Origin: an uncultured Planctomycetaceae bacterium
GTDB taxonomy: Bacteria > Planctomycetota > Planctomycetia > Pirellulales > UBA1268
Direction: 5' to 3'
Length of the DNA stretch: 10,524 bases
NCBI GenBank assembly: GCA_903958265.1
Contig: CAJBSQ010000128.1
Span: forward strand, 1-10,524
In this document: positions 1 to 5,949 of the stretch, in pieces
How positions within the stretch are numbered: position 1 is the stretch's first letter
Layout: the number at the start of each line of letters is the position of its first letter
Program-made: the position numbers and the translations under genes
Notes under the pieces: generated by a model
What the model saw: only the letters and a program-made list of their open reading frames with translations
What the model was told of the DNA's origin: nothing
The model's database searches: none

Positions 1-2
1 CG

Positions 3-74
3 ACTTTCTGGACGCTTGCCGCTGGTGTTACCGGCTTGGTGGCGACCGGCTGGAACCGCCGTCGGAAGGCCTGA
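3..74 (+). CDS. 3' end of a PEP-CTERM exported protein (partial)
   Basis: The window opens inside a reading frame that ends TFWTLAAGVTGLVATG, then WNRRRKA and a TGA stop at 72-74. A hydrophobic stretch followed by a short arginine/lysine tail right at the stop is the ending of a PEP-CTERM protein. TFWTLAAG would sit immediately after a V-PEP-A motif, which lies outside the window. In this family the tail anchors the exported protein until an exosortase processes it. Only 23 codons are visible, so nothing can be said about the rest of the protein. It lies upstream of the LacI gene and is separated from it by a hairpin, so it is probably a different transcription unit. The call rests on the tail pattern only. 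Confidence 0.6.
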   Translation, partial: TFWTLAAGVTGLVATGWNRRRKA

Positions 75-104
75 CCGATCGATCTCGCAGGCCAATCGTT
101 TTGG

Positions 105-132
105 GGCCCGGGAGGTCTTGACCTCCCGGGCC
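105..132 (+). terminator. Strong GC-rich hairpin, probable terminator of the upstream gene
   Basis: GGCCCGGGAGGTC (105-117) is perfectly complementary to GACCTCCCGGGCC (120-132). In practice this is a 12-bp stem with a CTTG loop. It sits 30 bases after the stop of the upstream PEP-CTERM gene. The downstream tract (TGTTTGGT) is only modestly U-rich, so it is not a textbook rho-independent terminator. The position after a stop codon and the perfect stem still make termination or 3'-end protection the best reading. Confidence 0.6.
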
Positions 133-145
133 TGTTTGGTACTAT
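118..145 (+). promoter_or_regulatory. Candidate sigma70-type promoter for the LacI-led operon
   Basis: TTGACC (118-123, 5 of 6 to the -35 consensus) is followed after 16 bases by TACTAT (140-145, 4 of 6 to the -10 consensus). Transcription would begin near 152, leaving a leader of about 67 bases before the LacI GTG start at 219. The -35 box lies in the loop and right arm of the upstream terminator hairpin. A 9-base palindrome, TTTCTGAAA (145-153), overlaps the -10 edge and could be part of an autoregulatory operator. This is pattern matching in a phylum whose promoters are poorly defined. Confidence 0.35.
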
Positions 146-170
146 TTCTGAAACAGTTCCGGACAGGCGG

Positions 171-182
171 CCGAACTTTCGG
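171..182 (+). promoter_or_regulatory. Small inverted repeat in the operon leader, possible operator half-sites
   Basis: CCGAA-CT-TTCGG is a perfect 5-bp inverted repeat about 37 bases upstream of the LacI-family start codon. LacI-family regulators bind short palindromes and often control their own operon. However, it lacks the central CpG-type dyad common in this family and is short enough to occur by chance. Confidence 0.2.
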
Positions 183-218
183 TCTGGCAGAGGGTGGGGA
201 TTCCTCCGAGGTGCGGCA

Positions 219-1325
219 GTGCCAAGCGTCAGGGCCATTGCGTCGCGGCTGAAGGTCTCGCCGGCCACGGTGTCGCGGGTGCTCAACAACCACCCCGACG
301 TGGACGAAGCCACCCGCGAGCGGGTGCTCGCCTACATCAACGAGATCGGCTACATACCCCGGGTCGGCCGACGGATCACCAACGTGATCGCCTTGGCCTA
401 TCCCGACGAGCCGGTGCGGTCCGAGTATGGCGCGTTCGAGCCGGCGCTCTTGAGCGGGATCATGCGGGGTCTTGAGGAGCAGCACTTCGACCTCAAGTTG
501 CTGAGCATTCGCCGAGACAAGCTGCCCAACGAGACCTACACGCAGTTCTTTCTGCGGAAGGGTATCCGTGGCGTGGTGCTGCGGTGCTTTCGATACAACC
601 GCCAGGTGATCACAAACATCGCCGAGGAGGGTTTTCCCTGCGTTGTGGTGGCCGCGGAGTTTGACGAGCCCAAGGTCAACTTCATCCGTGCCGATTCCTA
701 TCCCAGCAGCCGGCGGGCGGTGGAGCACCTGATTGGGCTGGGCCACCGGCGGATCGGGCTGGCCGTGCACAACGTGCCCGACACCGATCATGCAGACCGG
801 CGGCGGGCCTACGACGATGCTCTCTACTGCGCCGGGATCAAGGTGGATCCGGCCCTCGTCATGGAGCTTCCGGCGGGCATTCCCTCCGGCGAGCAGGTGC
901 TCGATTCGCTGCTCGGCCTACAGCAGCCGGTGACGGCGATCTTCGCGACCAATCCCATGACGGCTCTCGGAATCATGCGACGGGCGCAGGAGCGAGGCAT
1001 CGATGTGCCACGGGATCTCTCGGTGGTCGGCGTGGACGATAGTGACGTGCGGATGCACGTCTGGCCTCGATTGACGGCCGTCACGCAGGATGCCTCGTCG
1101 CTCGGCCTCGAGGCGGCGCTCTGGCTCACCCAGGCGATCACCATGCGAATAACGGCCAAGGTGAGCGGCGGGTGCCGCCGGACGATCGCCACGACGTTTG
1201 AAGTCAACGGCACGACCGGGCCGGTAGCCAGTGCCGCCAGTCGGATGGCGGCGACGCATTCGGTGGTGGTTGGGGGCACACCTGCAACGGCCCGCGGCGA
1301 CACGATTTCAAGCGACGCACGTTGA
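219..1325 (+). CDS. LacI-family transcriptional regulator
   Basis: This is a DNA-binding transcription factor of 368 residues, slightly longer than the usual 330-350. The N-terminus carries the LacI helix-turn-helix at residues 4-23 (VRAIASRLKVSPATVSRVLN), followed by the conserved ATRERVLAYINEIGYIPR segment leading to the hinge. Residues about 58-340 form the periplasmic-binding-protein-like effector domain. Family landmarks are AVEHLIGLGHRRIG (167-180), the DLSVVGVDD strand (266-274), and the closing EVNGTTGP. The last 25 or so residues are an unstructured-looking extension. The GTG start is chosen because the HTH then begins at residue 4, as in most family members, and GAGG lies 7 bases upstream (208-211). 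It is the first gene of the apparent operon and precedes the surface-protein gene by 47 bases. By family precedent it would sense a sugar and control this unit. The ligand cannot be inferred. Confidence 0.94.
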   Translation: MPSVRAIASRLKVSPATVSRVLNNHPDVDEATRERVLAYINEIGYIPRVGRRITNVIALAYPDEPVRSEYGAFEPALLSGIMRGLEEQHFDLKLLSIRRDKLPNETYTQFFLRKGIRGVVLRCFRYNRQVITNIAEEGFPCVVVAAEFDEPKVNFIRADSYPSSRRAVEHLIGLGHRRIGLAVHNVPDTDHADRRRAYDDALYCAGIKVDPALVMELPAGIPSGEQVLDSLLGLQQPVTAIFATNPMTALGIMRRAQERGIDVPRDLSVVGVDDSDVRMHVWPRLTAVTQDASSLGLEAALWLTQAITMRITAKVSGGCRRTIATTFEVNGTTGPVASAASRMAATHSVVVGGTPATARGDTISSDAR

Positions 1326-1356
1326 AAGACTCGGTGGTGACACCAATGGTTTTATC

Positions 1357-1364
1357 GAAGGAGG
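1357..1364 (+). promoter_or_regulatory. Shine-Dalgarno sequence that decides the start at 1373
   Basis: GAAGGAGG lies 8 bases before the ATG at 1373 and is the best ribosome binding site in the window. It favours 1373 over the in-frame TTG at 1322, which overlaps the LacI stop codon. Starting at 1373 also places a standard signal peptide at the very N-terminus. Confidence 0.85.
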
Positions 1365-1372
1365 CGGTTTCC

Positions 1373-4300
1373 ATGGTCAAGATTCCCATGGTTTTCAAGC
1401 GATGCCGATGGGCGGTCTTGCTGGCGGTCGTCGCCATTGCGGCCGGGCCTGCCTGGGCCGGCGACTGGAAGGGCTACATGAATGTCTGGAGTGCGCCTCA
1501 GTCTGCGGGCGGTGTCTACCAGTTCGGGAGTTTCTGGGGGCTGCCAGACGTCAAGACGGTGGTCATCAACGGCAGCGGCACTGGCACGAGCATCACGGAC
1601 AACATCCTCGACCTGTACCCCAACTACAACACGTATGCCAATAATCCGGGCAGTTCGTATTGGCGAAACAACGGTGGGGCTGGGCCTGGAGGCAATAAGT
1701 GGATGGAGGCCAACACCTTTGTGGAAACGACGGTGGCGACCGACACCGCAGTCTTCTCCGGCACGGTGAACGCGTTCTCGCTGGCGTCGGGGTACACAGC
1801 GGAGGCTTTTATCAAGGTGCTCAATCCGAGTTCTGGATATTCGATCTCCAACATGCAGACCGCGCCCCTGACCGCGCTGGGCAACTTTTCGCTCTCCGCC
1901 GACACGTTCTTCTACCAGGGGCAGGTGCTCCAGTACGGGTTCATGGTGTCGGGGACCAACGCCAATCCGGACTTCGCTGCTGCGCTCGGGTCGCTGCGGG
2001 TGATCACCCAGCCCGGCGGCGGGAGCGTGATCCTTATCAACGTGGGCTCGGGTACGACCCGCACGCAGGCTCAGGCGGGCTATCCGTCGATCCCCTCGGC
2101 GATCTCCTTAACCAAGACGGGCGGCGGCACGGTGGTCTTCGACGCCGTCAACGCCTACACCGGCCCGACGGAGATCCAGGCCGGCACGCTGCGGGTGTCC
2201 AACACGGGGGGGCTGTCGGCCAGCCCGGTCGCCGTGAATGCCGGCGGCACGCTGAACCTGGCAGCCGTCGGTACCACGAATCTGGACGACGTTACCGTCG
2301 CCATCGGCGGGGCCATGACGATGCGGAGCGACGTGCCACAGTCCGTGAGCCTGCAGTCGCTGGCGATCGCCTCGACGGTGCCGCTCACGGTCGACAGCGC
2401 CGCGATGACCACTGGCTACATGAACGTGTTTGACGTGGCCAGCGGCGCGTTCGAGCCCACGGTCGGCGGCCCCTGGGCGGTGCCCGACCTGCGGGCCAAC
2501 TTCACGAGCGGCACGAGCGTGACGCTCGCCCCGTGCTACGTGAGCGACACCAGTTCCTTCTGGTACACGCCGAGCGGGCAGCCTGGCGCCACTGGCAACA
2601 AGATCATGGAAGCCAACGTCTACGGCCAGGCGGACGGAACCTACGCCGGCAAAACGGTGAGCTTCAGCGGCACCGTGCCCAGCTACACGCTCCTGAGCGG
2701 CTCCGGCAACTGGTCGGTGAAGGCCTTCGTGCGGGACTTTTCCGCCGACTACAGCACGTTCACTGAGTCGCAGGTGCCGATCTCCACCACGGGCAGCTTC
2801 TCGGTCAGCCTGGCGACCACCAACGACTCGACCCGGCATGTGCAGTGGGGCCTGTCAACGACGGGCCCGGATGTCTGGATCACCGATCTCGCCTCAAAGG
2901 GCACCGTCGTGGTCAACGCCGTGCCAACCGCGGCCCGGGAAGGGGGCCGCGTCGACGTGGGCCGGGGGCTCGTCACCGTGGACTCGGGCCTCTCTCCGGC
3001 GGCCCTCGTCGCCGAACTTGTGGCCGGTAGGGATGGTGGCACGTGGGCGGGCACAACGGGCATCTCGTCGGCTGCGGCCGCGGCGAACGTGGCCGCAAGC
3101 ACCCCGCGGGCCGTCGGCTGGCTCGACAACGGCGACGGCTCCGTCACGTTCGGCTACGCCGCGCCGGGCGACACCAACCTCGACTGGATGATTGACATCC
3201 TCGACGCGTCGAACTTCCTGGCTTCGGGCAAGTTTGATTCTGGTGAACCGGCGACGTGGATCGAGGGAGATTTTAGCTACGACGGCATCGTTGACATCCT
3301 TGACGCCGCCGACTTCGTCGCCACGGGGCTGTACAACACCGGGAATTACAACACCGCGAGTCCGCCGGTGACCGCCGTGCCCGAGCCAGGCCTCGCGATG
3401 GCCGGCGGTGTGGTGGCGGCGATGGCTGTGGCGGTCCGCGGATGGCGTCGAGGCCGGTCATCGAGTCGCCGTCGCCGGGTGATTGGTCACTGGCGGACAT
3501 CCGGTGGCCGGCGGATGGCGTTCACGCTCGTGGAACTCCTCGTGGTGATCGCGATCATCGCCACGCTCATCGGGCTTCTGCTTCCCGCGGTGCAGTCGGC
3601 CCGCGAGGCTGCCCGGCGGACGCAGTGCTCCAACCAGTTGCGGCAGGTGGGGTTGGCGATCCTGCAGACGGAGAGCGCCTCCCGCATGTTTCCCAGCGGC
3701 GGCATCAGCCCGTACCCGAAGATCGAAGACTACTCCTCAGGCGGCAAGGCATTCGGGCCGGACAAGCAGGGGCTGTCGTGGGCGTTCCAGATCCTGCCCT
3801 ACATGGAAGGGGGCAGCATCACGGCGATCACCAACACGCCCCAGATCGCCAACTCATCGGTGCCCACCTTGTTCTGTCCCTCCCGCCGCGGGCCGACCAG
3901 CTATATCAACACGGACAGCGCGAGAAGCACGAACCAGGGCATCCCCGGGCCAGTCACCTACTGGCTGTCGGATTACGCCTCCGTGCATCCCGGCCCGAGT
4001 CGCAGCGAAGCCGACGCCACCAGGGCTGGAACCTTCAACGCCCTGATGACTCCGAAGTCGCCGAGGACCAACGAGGTTGGAAACACGACCGGCTGCGGGA
4101 ATGGGTATGGCTTCTGGGGCAAAGGCACCCAGATCATGGACTTCACTCCGACATCTGCCACGTCGCTCGGCTCGGCCTACACCGACTTCAAGGGCGTGAT
4201 CGTGCGGAGCAGTTACCTCGTCAAGAACGGTACGGTGACACGACTTGGCTACAAGTCAAACTGCAAGATGAAGGACATTTCCGACGGCACGAGCAAGACC

Positions 4301-4612
4301 ATGATGGTGTTCGAGAAGCGGCTCATGGTGCCGTACACGCCGGGTAGTGCCGAAGATGACGAGGGCTGGTCGTCGGGCTGGGACTTTGACAGCGTCCGAT
4401 CGACTCTCTGCACGCCGACCCAGGATTCGACGAACCCGATCGCCAGCGATGATGGGAAGGGTTCCTACCGTGCCCCGGGTTCGGCCCATGCGGCCGGCGT
4501 CAACGCCGTCTTCGCGGACGGTTCGGTTCGCTCGATGGGCTACGACATCGACGCCGAGACGTTCAACTGCCTGGGGCATCGGGAGGATGGCCAGGCCATC
4601 AGCGTGCCGTAG
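1373..4612 (+). CDS. Exported PATR/dockerin/PEP-CTERM protein fused in frame to a DUF1559 pseudopilin-like protein
   Basis: This is a single open frame of 1079 residues. In order it contains: a signal peptide (1-29, basic KRCR then a hydrophobic core, cut after AWA); module A (34-211); an autotransporter-type beta-strand repeat of PATR type (about 244-300, with GGGTVVFDAVNAYTG and AGTLRVSNTGGL); and module B (348-517), similar to module A. A pair of dockerin-like Ca-binding repeats follows (599-656, GDTNLDWMIDILDA and GDFSYDGIVDILDA), then a PEP-CTERM anchor (VPEPG at 669-673, hydrophobic helix, then RGWRRGRSSSRRRR). Without a stop comes a prepilin-type N-terminus (MAFTLVELLVVIAII, with F717 and E721), AVQSAREAARR, and a DUF1559 body ending in the H-x9-DG motif (H1039, D1049, G1050). 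Both halves look complete, so this appears to be two normal genes joined. It probably acts at the cell surface or as a pilus-like structure. Its role in glycan binding is inferred from the operon only. A lost stop codon or a sequencing indel near 3450 is possible. Confidence 0.85.
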   Translation: MVKIPMVFKRCRWAVLLAVVAIAAGPAWAGDWKGYMNVWSAPQSAGGVYQFGSFWGLPDVKTVVINGSGTGTSITDNILDLYPNYNTYANNPGSSYWRNNGGAGPGGNKWMEANTFVETTVATDTAVFSGTVNAFSLASGYTAEAFIKVLNPSSGYSISNMQTAPLTALGNFSLSADTFFYQGQVLQYGFMVSGTNANPDFAAALGSLRVITQPGGGSVILINVGSGTTRTQAQAGYPSIPSAISLTKTGGGTVVFDAVNAYTGPTEIQAGTLRVSNTGGLSASPVAVNAGGTLNLAAVGTTNLDDVTVAIGGAMTMRSDVPQSVSLQSLAIASTVPLTVDSAAMTTGYMNVFDVASGAFEPTVGGPWAVPDLRANFTSGTSVTLAPCYVSDTSSFWYTPSGQPGATGNKIMEANVYGQADGTYAGKTVSFSGTVPSYTLLSGSGNWSVKAFVRDFSADYSTFTESQVPISTTGSFSVSLATTNDSTRHVQWGLSTTGPDVWITDLASKGTVVVNAVPTAAREGGRVDVGRGLVTVDSGLSPAALVAELVAGRDGGTWAGTTGISSAAAAANVAASTPRAVGWLDNGDGSVTFGYAAPGDTNLDWMIDILDASNFLASGKFDSGEPATWIEGDFSYDGIVDILDAADFVATGLYNTGNYNTASPPVTAVPEPGLAMAGGVVAAMAVAVRGWRRGRSSSRRRRVIGHWRTSGGRRMAFTLVELLVVIAIIATLIGLLLPAVQSAREAARRTQCSNQLRQVGLAILQTESASRMFPSGGISPYPKIEDYSSGGKAFGPDKQGLSWAFQILPYMEGGSITAITNTPQIANSSVPTLFCPSRRGPTSYINTDSARSTNQGIPGPVTYWLSDYASVHPGPSRSEADATRAGTFNALMTPKSPRTNEVGNTTGCGNGYGFWGKGTQIMDFTPTSATSLGSAYTDFKGVIVRSSYLVKNGTVTRLGYKSNCKMKDISDGTSKTMMVFEKRLMVPYTPGSAEDDEGWSSGWDFDSVRSTLCTPTQDSTNPIASDDGKGSYRAPGSAHAAGVNAVFADGSVRSMGYDIDAETFNCLGHREDGQAISVP
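1472..2005 (+). repeat. Protein-level repeat, module A (first copy)
   Basis: Residues 34-211 of the surface protein. Landmarks shared with module B, in the same order, are GYMNVW, a W-(A/G)-L/V-PDL/V segment, SSYW, GNKWMEAN, FSGTV, L-SG, AFIK, a YS segment, G-FS-S, and VLQYG. The copies are diverged, so this is an old domain duplication rather than a recent DNA repeat. I do not recognise the domain. It reads as a beta-rich extracellular module. Confidence 0.65.
2414..2923 (+). repeat. Protein-level repeat, module B (second copy)
   Basis: Residues 348-517 of the surface protein. Matching landmarks are GYMNVF, WAVPDL, SSFW, GNKIMEAN, FSGTVPSYTLLSG, KAFVRDF, DYSTF, G-FSVS and HVQWG, spaced as in module A. 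The two copies flank the PATR repeat region. The similarity is visible by eye but has not been scored. Confidence 0.65.
3479..4612 (+). other. Possible separately initiated DUF1559 pseudopilin reading frame inside the fusion
   Basis: A GTG at 3479 (or an ATG at 3515) is in frame and would give a 377-residue protein starting MIGHWRTSGGRRMAFTLVEL. This is the usual length and N-terminus of a stand-alone planctomycete DUF1559 protein. The residue before the processing-site Phe is Ala, not the usual Gly. No convincing Shine-Dalgarno precedes 3479, but neither does one precede other coupled starts in this operon. The GTG forms a GTGA with a TGA at 3480-3482 in the +1 frame. That resembles the overlap used at 9341, so this may be the ancestral gene boundary. 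Whether it is translated independently is unknown. Confidence 0.4.
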
Positions 4613-5949
4613 TGACCAGCACGAGAAGGTCACGAGTTCGCCGTTCGAGGCTGGCGATCTCAGCCTGGGCTTTCGCAGGGTTCGCGTGTGCCTCTGCCGC
4701 CTGGGCCGAGTCGCCGGCGGTCGGCTCGCGAGTCGAAGTGGTTGGCGATGCCGACGGCGGCTACCGGCTACTCCGCAATGGCGAGCCGTTCGTCGTCCGC
4801 GGCGCTGGTGGCGAGGGATCGCTTGAGGTGCTGGCGGCCTGCGGCGGCAACACGATCCGTACCTGGGGCGTCGAAGGTGTGGAGAAGCCGGTCGATGGCA
4901 CGCGGATGATTGACCGGGCCCACGAACTCGGGATCGCGGTCACCATCGGCCTCTGGCTGGGCCACGAGCGGCATGGCTTCGACTATGCCGACGCAGAGGA
5001 TCTCGCCGGGCAGCGGCGGATGGTGGAGGCCGCCGTGCTCGCCTACCGCGATCATCCGGCGCTGCTCTGCTGGGGACTGGGAAACGAGATGGAGGCGGGG
5101 GCCGGGGCGGGTGACGATCCGAGAGTCTGGCGCGAGGTCAACCGGCTCGCCCGGCGGATCAAGGAACTCGACCCGCACCATCCCGTGATGACCGTCGTCG
5201 CCAACACGAATCCCAAAAAAAATGCCGCCATCGCCGAGCATGCGGCCGACGTGGACATCCTCGGCATCAACGTCTACGCCGGCGCTGACGCCATCGCGGG
5301 CCGCGTGCGGGCGGAGGGCTGGACCAAGCCCTACTGCGTCACGGAGTTTGGCCTGGCGGGGCCATGGGAGGCGGAGCACACGGCCTGGCGGGCGCCGATC
5401 GAGCCTTCGAGCCGCGAGAAGGCGGCGGCGACCTATGCGTTTCAGATGGCGATCATGGAGGACACGCAGCGATGCCTGGGCAGCTACGTCTTCCTCTGGG
5501 GGCAGAAGCAGGAGGCCACCGCGAGCTGGTTCGGGATGTTTCTGCCGACGGGCGAGAAGACGAGCCGAGTCGATGCCATCTCGCGGGCCTGGACCGGTCG
5601 CTGGCCCGCCAACCGCGCCCCGGAACTCGACGAAGTCGAGGTGCCCTTTCGCACCGCGGAGCTTCCTCCGGGCCGGAGCGTCGTGGCGATCGCCCGGTAC
5701 CGCGATCCGGAGGGCGACCCGCTCTCCTACCAGTGGGAGGTGCGGGAGGAGAGTTCGGATCGACGCCAGGGGGGCGATGCCGAGCGGAAGCCCGCGGCCG
5801 TGCCGGGGGCGATCGTCGCCGCCGATGCCGAGGGCCGCGTGGAAATCCGCACGCCCGCCGCGCCGGGCGGCTACCGGCTGTTCGTCACGGTCACCGATGG
5901 CAAGGGGTCGGGTGCCGTGGACAACTGGCCGTTTCGAGTCGTCCCATGA
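4612..5949 (+). CDS. Secreted TIM-barrel glycoside hydrolase (clan GH-A type) with C-terminal Ig/PKD-like domain
   Basis: This 445-residue protein probably hydrolyses a glycosidic bond outside the cytoplasm. An arginine-rich signal peptide (1-32, cut after AWA) carries a loosely Tat-like VRRSRLAIS. The barrel follows, with the strand motif GGNTIRTWG (78-86), the helix AHELGIAVTIGLWLGH, and the clan GH-A acid/base motif GLGNE with N158 and E159. The likely nucleophile is E245 in VTEFG. This Asn-Glu/Glu pairing is typical of retaining enzymes such as GH2 and GH5. It lacks the N-terminal sandwich domains of classical GH2 beta-galactosidases, so the exact family is open. Residues about 340-445 contain YRDPEGDPLSYQWEV and FVTVTDGKG, as in PKD or cadherin-like folds. 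The GTG start overlaps the preceding TAG by one base (TAGTG), implying translational coupling. An A8 tract at 5215-5222 encodes NPKKN and does not break the frame. The substrate is not deducible. Confidence 0.85.
   Translation: MTSTRRSRVRRSRLAISAWAFAGFACASAAWAESPAVGSRVEVVGDADGGYRLLRNGEPFVVRGAGGEGSLEVLAACGGNTIRTWGVEGVEKPVDGTRMIDRAHELGIAVTIGLWLGHERHGFDYADAEDLAGQRRMVEAAVLAYRDHPALLCWGLGNEMEAGAGAGDDPRVWREVNRLARRIKELDPHHPVMTVVANTNPKKNAAIAEHAADVDILGINVYAGADAIAGRVRAEGWTKPYCVTEFGLAGPWEAEHTAWRAPIEPSSREKAAATYAFQMAIMEDTQRCLGSYVFLWGQKQEATASWFGMFLPTGEKTSRVDAISRAWTGRWPANRAPELDEVEVPFRTAELPPGRSVVAIARYRDPEGDPLSYQWEVREESSDRRQGGDAERKPAAVPGAIVAADAEGRVEIRTPAAPGGYRLFVTVTDGKGSGAVDNWPFRVVP

Noticed and set aside
1322..1372. 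TTG at 1322, overlapping the LacI stop, as the start of the surface protein
   Set aside because: The ATG at 1373 has a strong GAAGGAGG site and puts a standard signal peptide at the N-terminus. The 17 extra residues would precede it without purpose.
1326..1372. Small palindromes (such as ACCAATGGT at 1342-1350) between the regulator and the surface-protein gene as an operator
   Set aside because: Too short to separate from chance and not shaped like a typical LacI-family operator.
1371..1398. Two CCATGGT..CAAG near-repeats at the start of the surface-protein gene
   Set aside because: Short and imperfect. They probably reflect the repeated Met-Val-Lys/Phe codons. They might give a second start at 1388, but there is no sign of regulatory function.
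2108..2839. Long minus-strand open frames, here and at 4768-5988, 6285-7715 and 7815-8939
   Set aside because: All lie opposite well-supported + strand genes. They give Arg/Gly/Pro/His-rich sequence without recognisable motifs, as expected from high-GC codon bias.
5215..5288. Programmed -1 frameshift at A_AAA_AAT joining the hydrolase to the frame of the downstream GH94-like gene
   Set aside because: The -1 frame hits TGA at 5286-5288 before reaching the downstream open region, so no fused product would result.
5364..5945. Open frame continuing upstream of the GH94-like gene, which would extend that protein to 1326 residues
   Set aside because: This part overlaps the hydrolase gene in another frame and reads as low-complexity Gly/Arg-rich high-GC translation. 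The ATGA overlap at 5946 gives a sensible start, after which a GH94-like N-terminus begins.
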